Assembly: GCF_963576545.1 (NCBI RefSeq)
Contig: NC_083639.1
Span: forward strand, 27,359,147-27,423,146
Direction: 5' to 3'
DNA: 64,000 nt
DNA from: Limanda limanda
Taxonomy: Eukaryota > Chordata > Actinopteri > Pleuronectiformes > Pleuronectidae
Below are positions 12,528 through 22,989 of the stretch, piece after piece. Each line of letters begins with the position of its first letter. Positions within the stretch are counted from its first letter, which is position 1. The position numbers were made by a program, and so were the translations under genes. Below the pieces are notes generated by a model. That model had not been told where the DNA came from. It worked only from the letters and a program-made list of their open reading frames with translations, and did not search any database.

Positions 12528-12674
12528 GTTTGAACCAGAGGGCCGGGCTCTGTGCCAGCGGCCGCTCTGCTCTTATGTAATCATCTGCACTCGTCCCAAA
12601 TTCTCTCACTCATTCCATTTCATTCTTTCCACTTTTTTCTCTCTATCCTCATTCTTTCCCCGTCAGTCTTCCTC

Positions 12675-12990
12675 TCCTCCAACACTCCCATTTCTCCCTC
12701 TTCTCCTCCTTCTCCTCCTTTGTCCCATATGCTCTCAGTACCTTTCTCTCTTTGCCTGTGTAAGCATGACTGTGCAGGTTGTCCAACACTCCCTCTTCTC
12801 CTCCTTCTCCTCCTTATCCTCTCAGTAACCTTTCCCTCTGCCTGTGTAAGCATGACTGTGCAGGTTGTCCAACACTCCCTCTTCTCTTCCTTCACCTCCT
12901 TCTCCTCCTTCTCCTCCTTTCTTCTCTCAGTAACTTTCTCCCTCTGCCTGTGTAAGCATGACTGTGCAGGTTGTCCAACACTCCCAGCTA
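12675..12990 (+). repeat. Pyrimidine-rich minisatellite (86-106 bp unit)
   Basis: GCCTGTGTAAGCATGACTGT, continuing into GCAGGTTGTCCAACACTCCC, starts at 12754, 12840 and 12946, each time linked by a CTTCTCCTCCTTCTCC spacer and CTCTCAGTAAC or a near match. A partial copy (TCCAACACTCCC) precedes at about 12678. The length change lies in the CTC/CTT spacer. The open frames across it are by-products of the repeat. Confidence 0.9.
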
Positions 12991-13910
12991 CTCAGCGGCG
13001 CCCTTGAACTTGTGAATGAGTTCAAACCTCCGGCGCCTCCGACACTTTGCTCAAGTTGTTGCATTTCCGCCGAGGTGGTTTTCAAACTTCAGATTCAATA
13101 GAGGCTTAAAATGTCAAAGTTTAACCGTTAATTCTATTAGAAATAACTATAACTATGAACAAACCACAAAAACAAAACGTAAACATATATTTTACAGTTA
13201 TTCTGTATGATAAAAGTTGCACTAGTCGTGCATATCTCTCTGTGAAACGTTCATTTCAACTTATAGCATTTGGCCAATTGATAAATCAGTCAGGCTACAA
13301 GTGGTTCATTAAAAATTACAAAAAGAAAGACACAGCTTTCACATCCTCAGGCTCTATCCACCTCCAGATGTTGAATCCAGCTGCTGATGTTGTGTGTCTG
13401 TGCAGATGAATCAGTTTGGTGACTGTAAGAGAGCAGTGGTGTTTCTTTGTACACATGAAATATGATCTGACAGCCGCCGGCGTCCTGTGATCATCTGAGA
13501 GACCTGTGTCATGTGGCAGAGCTGGTTACTGCAGCTCATACGCCTCAGTTACAGAGTCTGTGGGTTTGAGGGCTGTTGAGTCAAGGTCAAAACCAAGTTG
13601 TTGTCAAAAGACGTCAGAATAAGAAGCCGTAGTCGGGGAAGTATCAAGACATTTATCTGAAAGTTAACTGTAGCTGAAACAGAAATCTTTCAACGCCCGA
13701 GTCCTGTCCTGTGTGGAATGACTCAGCAACTCCTCAACTTCCACATATTTCCATGTGACAGAACTGATTCTTTAAACAAACTCTGTGTTGTTCACAGTGA
13801 GTCAGTTAATCAGTTAATCATCTGCCACAGTCAGTACAAATGAAGTTTAGAAAGAAATTTAAAAAACAATATTTTTCTATATCTGTGAATTTAAAAAAGA
13901 CCTTCCTCTT
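12991..13910. other. Intron 1 of osgin, unique sequence
   Basis: Nothing recognisable apart from short, domain-free open frames. Confidence 0.4.
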
Positions 13911-13921
13911 CCATTTTGTTC

Positions 13922-13923
13922 GT

Positions 13924-13973
<50 letters not shown>

Positions 13974-14072
13974 TTCTGGGTGTCTTTGAGGTCATGTTGC
14001 TTTGCTTTGTTGAGCTTTCAGGCCAAGAGGAAGTGTGTGTTTGTGTGTCTGTGTGTGTGTGTGTGTGTGTGT
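13922..14072 (+). repeat. Two (TG)n microsatellites
   Basis: Interrupted TG tracts at 13922-13972 and 14035-14072 lie within 320 bp upstream of the first coding exon of osgin. Confidence 0.9.
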
Positions 14073-14238
14073 CCTTCAGTGGAAATATACTGCCCGGCCA
14101 TTGTGACCACTGACATGACTCGGCAATGATTAACTAAATCACCTTTACTCTCATTCTCAGATAAAAGTGCAGCTTATAGAACCGACTCAAATGTTGCAGA
14201 GTTATAATAATAACAATGTTTTTCTCTTTTCAGTCAAA

Positions 14239-14296
14239 ATGGATCTCGATGATAAAGAAGCTCTCTCTGGAGAGATTGTGCCTGTGGTGATAATCG
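14239..14296 (+). CDS. osgin: osgin coding exon 1 (start codon)
   Basis: The exon begins at 14234 after TTTTCAG; ATG is at 14239. It encodes residues 1-19 (MDLDDKEALSG...VVII) plus one base, ending at donor GTAAGA. A pure CA tract starts at donor position +6. Confidence 0.9.
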
Positions 14297-14300
14297 GTAA

Positions 14301-14371
<71 letters not shown>

Positions 14372-17300
14372 TTGCACTTCATCACGTTGGTGATGTCACA
14401 GGAAACCCCAGAAGCGCAGCAGCTCGCCTTGCTTATTGCGGTTGCTATGATACGTGTGTTATGATTACTTAACGGAGAAATGGCACAAGGCTCTTTTCAA
14501 GTCAGTTTTCCTGTTTTCTCACGAGCACCTGAACTCACATTGAACAGTAAAGTTCACTCCTGTGAGCAGCTTGTTTACAGTGAAGTCACATTTAGTTTTT
14601 AAAGTGTTGTAGGATTTGAGCAGCAAAGCATAATTACTACTGCTGCCACTGAAGTCTGGATGTTTGTGTTAACGTAAGAACACAAACGTTAGAGTCAGCA
14701 CCTCCAGACATTTTCTGGAACTTCTCCTCGCCCGATTGATCCGAACTATCCGAACCATCTCCGGCTGCGTTCTTCATATGAGACGAAGCTCAGGTCTGAA
14801 AACGACTTTAGAAAGTGTTGGCTTCCGCCTCAGCAGGAAGTGCAGTAGTCAGGGATGTTATCAGATCCTTATCGCCACAGATATACAAAGATAAAAAAGC
14901 AACATATTTCTATTCCCCGGTGGTTGTTAAAGGTGCAGTCACGACTCTCTCCCTATTGGTTCTGTCTTTTCAGGACAAAACCTGTGAAGGGACTTTGGAA
15001 CGAGGCAGAAAGTGTTTGTTAGACTTTTTTACTTCATAAGAATAAATCCGCTTCTTTAAAAGTTTCTGTTTTCTAATAAACGCAACAACATCACCGTGTG
15101 TATTTGTCCCTGTGAAGAAGAGGCTTTGTTTGAAATCATTACTCATCACTTGTAGGCAAATGAGACTTTAAGCAAATTAGATATTTTCCTGCGCTGTGTG
15201 TGTTTGTGTGTGTGTGTGTGTGCGTTATTGCCGAGTCATTGTCTGGTTGTCCAACGAGTTTTAACAACGTGCTAGTCTGTGATAACAGTAACTGAGCTTT
15301 CTTCTCTTTGACGGTTTTTAAAGCTTTAAATACATTGTTAAGACGGACGACAAAAAAACACCACATAGCAACCAATTAGAGACGCACAATACGCACACAA
15401 AAACTCCACCGTCAGAGCATTATGTGGATTATCAGTGCACTTAGAAACCAATGGAAATACCTCGGCTACACTCACCCCACCCCACGTCTGTTTCTCTCTG
15501 TTTCCTAGGTAACGGTCCGTCTGGCATCTGTCTGTCATACCTGCTGTCGGGTTACACCCCCTACCTGTCGCCTGGGGCATCGCACCCCAACCCCCTGCTG
15601 CACAGCAAGCTGGGAGAGCAGCCTCACCTGTCGCTGCTGGAGCAGGTAACACACACACACACACACACACGTGCAGCCGGTCGTTGTTCTATAAGAGAGA
15701 AAGTATAACAGTGCATCTCCCGGTCTCCTCCTCCAGGATCTGGAGTACCTGTGTGAGGGCTTGGAGGGCCGGTCGACCAATCCCATGGCCGTGCTCTTTG
15801 ATTCGCTGCTGCTGCCCGACAGCGACTTCGGCCTGGACTACACGTCTCCTCTGGAGTGGAGGTTCGAGCCCGAGCGGGCCATCCCTCACCTGGTGCTGGG
15901 GAAGGGTCCGCCTGGAGGAGCCTGGCATGTACGTAGCTGGAGTTATAGATTATACACAGATTATTGATTGTTCTTATGTCATCTGCTGTGATACGAGTGA
16001 AAACCAATGAGATCAGGTCTTTTAAAACTTATTTAGAACCTATTTATGTATTTTTGGGTCATTGAATCAGATGTGAGCTTCACACAGATCTTTGCACTTG
16101 TACAAACACACACATGCTCAGGGGACAGCACAGAGCAGGAATACGATCAGCTCATTATGCTGGAACTCAACATTATATATCTTTATTTTAATATTTCAAA
16201 TATATCAAATATTTTATTCCACATTCTAGTTTTTATTACTTTTATATATACACGTTTTGGTGAAGTCAAGTTTGATTATATAGCATATTTAAAAACTGCA
16301 GTTAAAGGGACTCTTACCTTTGTTGCATTTTTACACTTTTTTTGGATAAGGTATTGGTATTAATAAGGTAATGACACTCTAAAATGCAAGACAGACCCAC
16401 CATGAGTAAAAACAAACAATTATTTCACTCTCATAATATTTAGTGAAAACTTCAACCAATAAAATTCTTCGGACCGAAGGACCTTATTGGCCGACAGACC
16501 TGTCTGTTTGCTGCATGGACATGCAGGTTTTCCGTCTGCTTCTTGTGGCGCATTCGGGCCCGTCATCATATGTGAATGTAAATGTATATAACTTACCGAA
16601 TCCATTGCTTTGGTAAACAAAAACTCACGTGCGTGCGCGGAGGCAGTATGTCGTAAGTCTGCTTGTAAATAAAGTTTCTTCAAAAAAACACCGCGGATGG
16701 GAACGAGGGGGTGGGGCATTGGAGGAAGGCGGGATGATTTGAATGTGCTGTAATTCTCAAATGCAACAAAGGTAAGAGTCCCTTTAAACAAAATGCTGAG
16801 GAATAATAAGGAAACAACGCGAAAAACAGAAAAGGAAGAAAATTACATCGATCATCATTAAATGAAATGGAATAAAAATGCATTTAAAAGCCTCGGAGAA
16901 CATCAGAGTCTTCGGGGCGGCTGCAGAAAACGTGCGCGACCAAGTTCAGTGATTCCACTGGTTTCTCCACGTCGACTCGCCGCAGCAAAATAAAATCAAC
17001 CTGATCCGACGCCTTGTCGACTCAGTTGAGCTTTTATTCAACTGTAGCATGAGCTTAGACACACGCGGAACCTTGTGATCCACACACTGATGCTAATGTG
17101 TTCAAACAAGCTTTGTTTTTCTTTCTCAGGGGAATGTAGATTCACCTTAAGGGCTTAACTCAGTCTAACCTTTGTGTGTGTGTGTGTGTGTGTGTGTTGT
17201 TGTTCCCAGGCGATGGAGGGCTCCATGCTAACTCTGAGCCTGGCTAACTGGATGGAGCTTCCCGGACTCAAACTGAAGGACTGGATGAGAGAGAAGCGCA

Positions 17301-19221
17301 GGTTCGTCCGTCAAGCTTAGTTCCCTCGCCAGACACGTGACTTCACAGCTTCGTCAACTTAAATCAGAGAAGATTGTTTTCACTTCCACTTCCTCGTTTG
17401 GGCTTGAAGCCCGAGTCACACGGCAAATAGGTTCTCCCCAATAAATCGTTTCCACCATTTAAGGAAGCTCTCATCACACTGAGCTGCAAAGTTTGGTCTT
17501 TATTAGTATTTGATTATTAAAACAGGGTGAAACATTGTTGAGTTGCATACAATGACAACGAGTGATTAAATAAGACTCTTCCTGTTCACTTCTTGTTTTC
17601 AATTAACAGTAGATCTACAGCACACTCCTCAAATTCTTGTATCATCGTGATATTTTGGATAGATTGATAATATAAAACGTTTTCCTGTGTTGTATTAAAA
17701 CAAAACTGTCTTTTCGTGTTCCTCTTATTCCAGAAATGTTCGTAACGACCGCGCCACACCAGCCGAGATCGCCTCCTACTACCAACACTACGTTTCCCAG
17801 ATGTCCCTGGAGCAGAGCTTCGCCTGCGGGACCACCGTCAGCTCGGTGACCAGGCAGCCCAGCAACCAGGAGGGGGCGCCGTCCTACTGGAGAGTGACGG
17901 GACTGCAGCGCCGCGAGGGGGAGGAGCTGGGAGGTACGCTGAGTTCCATCTCTGCTGATACATGTCATAGTGTGAAAGTGAAAGAAAAAGCCACATTCAC
18001 ACCTTCGTCCGCCTTTCTCCTCCTGTTAGACGGATCCTCTGTTTCGGACGAGGTTCCTTTCTCGCTCTTGGCCCACAACGTGGTTTTGGCCACGGGAACC
18101 CACGACATCCCAGCCCGACTCGGCGTGGAGGGCGAGTCGCTGCCATATGTCTGCCACTCGTTCTGGGAGCTGGAGGCGGCGATCTCGAGTGGCGAGCTCG
18201 ACCAGGCGTCGGACGCCGTGCTGGTGGTGGGGGCGGGGCTCACGGCGGCTGACGCTGTGCTGGCCACTCACCATCTCAACACGCCCGTCTACCACGCCTT
18301 CAGACGCTCGGTCACGGACCCGGGTCTCATCTTCAACCAGCTGCCCAAAGTTCTCTACCCAGAATACCACAAGGTGAGGAGAGAGGAACAGGAAGCTGAG
18401 GAGTGTTTCATCATTTCTGTGAAACGTCTGTTTCCATGTGTGTATTTGATGCCTTTCTTTTCGGTATGTGACAGTAAGATGAATACTTTTGGGTGAAGTA
18501 CAAAACCAAATATTAAAAATCATAAAGTTATGGAACCCAACCTGTTTTATAAATCCTGCAGAGAAGCTACGAGCTTGATAAATTACATAAAAAGTTTATT
18601 TATTATCCAAATAATGATTCACACTCTGCTTTTGTGTCCCTTGGCGTCCAGATTCACCAGATGATGACTCAGCAGCAGCACCAACCGACTCCTCCCCCTC
18701 AGGACCACGCCCAGAACGACGACTCCACCCCTTCCTCGCCCCCCTCGTCCTACTCGGGATACCTGAGCTTCCCGTGTCACCGGGTCGTGGCGTTCAGACC
18801 CGACAGGAAGTGCATCCTGGAGTCCGAGTCCGGCCAGCGCACAGTGGTCCAGGTCTCCAAGGCTCTGGTTCTTATCGGCGCCCATCCCAACCTCTCCTTC
18901 CTGGAGGACAACGGGCGTCAACTCGGCGTCAACACCAAAGAGCCGATCACCTGCCGGAGGAACCCGATCGAGGTGGACCCCTTCACGAGCAAGGTGGTCG
19001 CGGCAGAGGGGCCCGGCATGTACGCCATGGGGCCGCTGGTCGGCGAGAACTTTGTGAGGTTCCTGAAGGGAGGAGCGCTGGCTATCGCTAGCGACCTCGC
19101 CAAGAGACAGAAAAAGGGGGGGGAAGGTGGGGATCTGGCCGCAGACACATTAATGGACAAATGGCTGGACAGACAGAGGACCACGCAGACAGAGGCCAGG
19201 GCCTGTGCCGTGGACTCGTAG
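14239..19221 (+). CDS. osgin: Oxidative stress induced growth inhibitor (OSGIN family), complete coding region, 7 coding exons
   Basis: Seen: the exons join in frame (14239-14296, 15509-15645, 15737-15928, 17210-17301, 17734-17933, 18030-18373, 18652-19221) into 530 residues ending at TAG. All introns are GT-AG. The N-terminus has the Rossmann motif GNGPSG (residues 20-25) within VVIIGNGPSGICLSYLLSG. A second dinucleotide-binding motif, GAGLTA, is at 294-299, and NVVLATGT at 243-250 is the ATG-type motif of flavin monooxygenase-like folds. The conserved block MYAMGPLVGENFVRF starts at residue 464. Known: OSGIN1/2 are FAD/NAD(P)H-binding monooxygenase-like proteins linked to oxidative-stress growth control. 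Inferred: a functional gene. GKGPPGGAWH, WMELPGL and RQKK resemble OSGIN2, whereas SGYTPY, HAFRR and NPIEVDPFT resemble OSGIN1, so the paralogue is left open. A Gln/Pro/Ser-rich stretch occupies residues 347-376. Human comparisons are from memory. Confidence 0.93.
14302..14368 (+). repeat. (CA)n microsatellite abutting the exon donor
   Basis: A pure CA tract of about 33 units begins at the sixth base of the intron after osgin coding exon 1. Confidence 0.95.
14370..15508. other. osgin intron, no further feature
   Basis: Apart from a short (TG)n at 15196-15221 and the CA tract at its start, this intron shows no recognisable repeat, exon or RNA gene. Confidence 0.4.
15509..15645 (+). CDS. osgin: osgin coding exon 2
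   Basis: Acceptor TTTCCTAG, donor CAG|GTAACACAC. It completes the first nucleotide-binding motif (GNGPSG, split across the intron after its first base) and encodes the SGYTPYLSPG and SHPNPLLHSKLGEQ segments. A CA tract (15648-15670) starts right inside the donor. Confidence 0.93.
15737..15928 (+). CDS. osgin: osgin coding exon 3
   Basis: Acceptor CTCCTCCAG, donor CAT|GTACGT. It encodes 64 complete codons (phase 0 at both ends), including DLEYLCEGLEGRS and HLVLGKGPPGGAWH, both strongly conserved in OSGIN proteins. Confidence 0.93.
16306..16783 (+). mobile_element. TTAA-flanked MITE with perfect 25-bp terminal inverted repeats
   Basis: The 25 bp at 16306-16330 (starting AGGGACTCTTACC) are repeated in exact inverse at 16759-16783. 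TTAA stands outside both ends (16302-16305 and 16784-16787). The interior (about 430 bp) has no transposase. TTAA targets occur in the piggyBac and Kolobok superfamilies. The AGGG start fits Kolobok better than the CCY start of piggyBac; that assignment is inference. It lies in the intron between osgin coding exons 3 and 4. Confidence 0.85.
17210..17301 (+). CDS. osgin: osgin coding exon 4
   Basis: A TG tract (17173-17197) and TTGTTCCCAG precede the exon. The donor is AG|GTTCGT, a weaker variant. It encodes AMEGSMLTLSLANWMELPGL and the KDWMREKR segment, matching the OSGIN family block after GGAWH. Confidence 0.93.
17303..17733. other. osgin intron, no further feature
   Basis: AT-rich intron with no repeat or exon recognised. 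Confidence 0.4.
17734..17933 (+). CDS. osgin: osgin coding exon 5
   Basis: Acceptor TCTTATTCCAG, donor GAG|GTACGC. It encodes RNVRNDRATPAEIASYYQHY and the following region up to RREGEELG. The ATPAEIA-YY pattern matches the family. Confidence 0.92.
18030..18373 (+). CDS. osgin: osgin coding exon 6
   Basis: Acceptor CCTCCTGTTAG, donor AAG|GTGAGG. It carries NVVLATGT, the second dinucleotide-binding motif GAGLTA, and the conserved DPGLIFNQLPKVLYPEYHK stretch. Confidence 0.93.
18652..19221 (+). CDS. osgin: osgin last coding exon
   Basis: Acceptor TTGGCGTCCAG; stop TAG at 19219-19221. It encodes residues 342-530: a Gln/Pro/Ser-rich insert, then LVLIGAHPNLSFL, a conserved NPIEVDPFT, GPLVGENFVRFLKGGAL and a charged tail (RQKKGGEGG...). 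Confidence 0.93.
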   Translation: MHQMMTQQQHQPTPPPQDHAQNDDSTPSSPPSSYSGYLSFPCHRVVAFRPDRKCILESESGQRTVVQVSKALVLIGAHPNLSFLEDNGRQLGVNTKEPITCRRNPIEVDPFTSKVVAAEGPGMYAMGPLVGENFVRFLKGGALAIASDLAKRQKKGGEGGDLAADTLMDKWLDRQRTTQTEARACAVDS

Positions 19222-20945
19222 CAGGAGGTCAGGGGGCCAGGCTGTGAAATGGACCGAAGCAAACTAAAGACACAGGTCACGTTTTCCCATTAATCACACA
19301 GTAGGGACATGGACAGGCTGCTGAGGACGGACAAGAGACTCTCCAGCTGGACTCTGGCATCACCTCAGATCTACTGTACATCTGGTTTGGCAAAAAAAGA
19401 AAAGCTGCCAGACCTGAGGAATCCTGAAGGTTGTAATCAGACAGAAGGCTGGAGCGGTGAAAGGACAACGAGAGGGTGACACTGGAATGAAGGAAGAGAC
19501 GGAGGGGAGAGGATTTGGTTGATAATCAGGATTTTGCCTTAAAATGACTCTTAAACACGTTCAATCCTGTGTAAACAAACAGCAGAGATACTTCGTGGCT
19601 TCTGTTATTTATATCTGCTGTGGGTGGAAGCACATTTCTGCCCTTGAGGTTTAACTGCAAGTTATTCTAATGAGAAACTTCCTTAAAATCATGACTAAAG
19701 ATCCAAAAATCATGACTAAAGATCTCAAAATAATGATTAAATATCTCACTATTAGGATTTAAGGCTTCCATAGCCCTGGATTACTCATGGTTTATACAGT
19801 CATGGCTGTTTATAAAGATGGACGACATGTCAGCTCTCAAACTATAAACCCAAAACATCTTGATCACCCCCTGGTGGCTGGATGCAGTGTAGGTCATAAA
19901 CTCACTCCTCCTCCAGTGCAGTGTTAGTGAAAGTCTTGATTGACAGCTGAGGCTGACTCGTGATTGGTCGAGCAAGTGTGTAATCGTGGCTCTACACCAC
20001 CAACAGGCTGAGGCCTCCAAATGACATCAAAAGCGAAATATGGCGCCACCTACAGCTGGGTTATGTGAACTTTATCTCTGGGAGGATGCAGAGATGTGTC
20101 GTCCAACTTTATTTACAGGTTGATCCCACACAAAGGAAACGTGCAATTGAAAGTGGCAGAGAAGAAGAGAGATGGTAACAAGACGGAGGGGGGAAAAGGA
20201 AATGGAAATGAAGAGAAAAGGTAGAAGAGAAGAAGAAATGAGAAAAGAAACCAAGTGAAATTACCTTTTTACATATCGGCTTCTTATCACTGAAATGTGC
20301 TCGATCACTGCAGTTACTTCCAGGTTGAAGTTGAACCGTTCAGCCAAACTTATTTTTTATTTAACAAGTTTCATCATCAACAGCTCGTGTCTTTACAAAC
20401 CGACTAATAATGAATTCCTGCGTCTTTATATCATAGTTTTTATGTGAATGTTTGTATATTATGGGTTTTCTGTGTAGTGAATCTGAACTGTTCTATTTTT
20501 CCATGTTAGCGTCATTTTATCATGTAACTCAGCCTGAAATTCTACCTGATATCTTTGTAAATCTCCGTAACGAATATTTTATACTTCACAAAAGAGAAAT
20601 ATAAGTATATATATACATAGATATATATATTTTTTAATATTCCCTCAAATTGTTGAATTTGCAGCTGTTAAGTGAGATCAGATAACCAGCACTGTTTCTG
20701 TTGCCCTGTGGACTTTAATGTTATTTCCTCACGAGGCATAAAACCACTTCTGTAACTTGAAATGACAACAGGAGGGTTTTAAAGAGGTCCTATAAAGAAA
20801 GATGATTTTTATCATTATTTTACTTTGCTTCCTCAACATGCGCCTTCCACTGTGTTTGTTAAAGTTTCGATGATCCGGTAAAAACGAATGCTCATGAAAA
20901 CTGAGCTTTAAGTTTTGAAATAAAAAAATTCAAGACAAGTTGAAG
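19222..20945 (+). other. Probable osgin 3' untranslated region
   Basis: No coding exon follows. A canonical AATAAA occurs at 20919-20924 in AT-rich DNA and is the best visible poly(A) signal. Three degenerate tandem copies of an ATCATGACTAAAGAT unit lie at about 19687-19750, and an old repeat covers 19768-20055. Where the transcript really ends cannot be seen from sequence alone. Confidence 0.4.
19768..20055 (-). repeat. Old teleost interspersed repeat
   Basis: It contains CCCCCTGGTGGCTGGATGCA, TTGATTGACAGC and GTGATTGGTCGAG, recognisable parts of a common fish repeat. A second copy in the opposite orientation lies at 63735-63957. The strand given is relative to that copy and is arbitrary. 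Confidence 0.5.
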
Positions 20946-22000
20946 CGCTATACGCTGTAATCACAACTTGTGATGAGTCAATGGACCAAGTTTTATTATC
21001 ATGTTTGTGAGTCCGGCTCTTATTCCAGATTCTTTGTGTGACACTACAATGAAGACATTAAGAACTTCAATATAACACAATATAAAAAACACCTTCAGTA
21101 TAGGCTACAGAAGTTAAAAGTAAAATTAAAAAACAAAAGATTAATTCTTATATTTTGTCCTCTACTGTAAAGCTATGTAAATTATTAACAACTAAAGCTG
21201 CATCTAACTATTTCTTCATTATAAATTAGTCAGCTGATAATTTTCTTTTTAAATCAATCACAACACCTGTAGATTTTTCCTAAAACAATACAAACATTCA
21301 GCTTATTTTACATCAGACATCAAATATCGTTTTGGTTTAACTTCAGTCAGAGTTGCAGTTTCCATTAATCCCACATGAACACTTCTCACACTCCTGCCAC
21401 TGGTTCTATTGAAGAGTAAACACTCGTTTTCAGCCTTTTCGTTTCCTCCTGACGGCTCCTGATGCCTGAACACTGACGGTGACCTCTGACCCCGAGGAGC
21501 CTGCGGTGCCTTACGTCTCTCAGCCGCCCCGGAGCGTCCTCCATGTCTCTGATGTTATCAGGTCAAACTCATGTCCAGCTTTATTAACACAACTTGTTTG
21601 TACATGCCTTGTTTGTTTGATTTATACTGACAATAATCTACTTGTGTCAATATACAACTGAGTTTCTATTAAACAAAAAGATTTTCAGCAAATGTGTTTG
21701 TCTTTTTAGTCGATAGCTTTTCATTTACCGACACACAGACTTGTAGGTTTTTATTTGACATATTGTGCTTTAACAGTAACACAATCTGTCTTCTAGTGTG
21801 ACAATAACATAACAACAATAGTATCTCCACCATTATCCACTCACTAAGCTTAGGTTACTGTTTAAAAAATACTGAAGGAAATGAACAACAGATTCCCTCT
21901 CTTCTTCCGCTCCAGAATGACGGAGGGACGTGTTGGAGCGAATTGAGAAATAAGCTTCACAAAACATTACTTCCATCAGATTTTAGACTTTTGTTTCCCC
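20946..22000. other. Intergenic AT-rich DNA
   Basis: No coding exon or clear repeat was seen between the two genes in this stretch. Confidence 0.4.
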
Positions 22001-22009
22001 CTCATTTCA

Positions 22010-22150
22010 TCAATAGTAGGAAATAATGACAAATGTATTTATATAGAACCTTTCAAAACCCAGTTACAAGTTACAAAAGAAAAAAATAAACCGTTGAAGA
22101 CAGTTAAAAAGCAAACAGTGGGAAACAATTAGATTTTATTTAAAATAATG
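22010..22150 (+). repeat. Fragment of an interspersed repeat
   Basis: GTATTTATATAGAACCTTTC is a wording common at one end of a widespread fish repeat. A related fragment is at 24960-25080. It is degraded. Confidence 0.35.
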
Positions 22151-22885
22151 AATCTTCAAATCGAAGATCACACAGCAAAAGAGCCACATCTGTGAAAATG
22201 TGTCTTCAAGAGAGATTAAAAAGATGATCTGGAGTTTTCTACTTGAACAGAACAAATATTTATATCAAAATAATTCTAAAGAAATCAGCATAAACACGCC
22301 GTGTCAGTTCTCCCTCTGGCCAGCAGGTGTCCCTGCAGTACTAATACAAATACAGCTCAGAGACACGAGTTGTGACTCAGGTGGTTGAAAAACTCTTTAG
22401 GTTGAAATTCATGAAATCTCTTTATTTTACTTTGGGAAACTGAACCTGTTGTTGTTCTTGGTTTCCATTGCTGCTCCTCCCTCTGCAGGTGAGACACAGA
22501 CCTGTTGATGTTTTCTGTGACGTTTCAATCACAGACTTTGACTGTTGATCATTTAACAAAATAGTTCCCGTTACATTTTCTGTCAATCAACTAACTGGTC
22601 AGTGCATCTCTAAAGCACCGGTCGGTTGGACCCAATGACGAATCCCTGGCCCGGGGCCCAATAGGAAGTGGATCCGCCCACTGGTCCTGCACATGTGTTG
22701 TATATGAATATATAAATATACACAAGTAATATACATATATACATAATCTAATCAGTTTTAATATTGAACAGGAGTAATAAAAATAAAAAGTGTTGTTTTA
22801 CTGTTGTTCTGCACAGACACTGATGCTCTGTCTCCATGGAAACCATGTTGGTGTTTGGAGTGTTGATGGTGATGGTCCGAACCTG

Positions 22886-22904
22886 ACACACACACACACA
22901 CATA

Positions 22905-22957
<53 letters not shown>

Positions 22958-22969
22958 TCACACACACAC
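22886..22969 (+). repeat. (CA)n microsatellite
   Basis: CA tract with two CATACTCA interruptions. Confidence 0.95.
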
Positions 22970-22989
22970 TGATACACTGGCAAACACGG

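Noticed and set aside
16420..16883. Minus-strand frames across the osgin intron
   Set aside because: They lie across the TTAA-flanked MITE and show no transposase motif.
18026..18523. Minus-strand frames opposite osgin exons
   Set aside because: They are shadows of the GC-rich coding exons. The plus-strand frame carries the family motifs.
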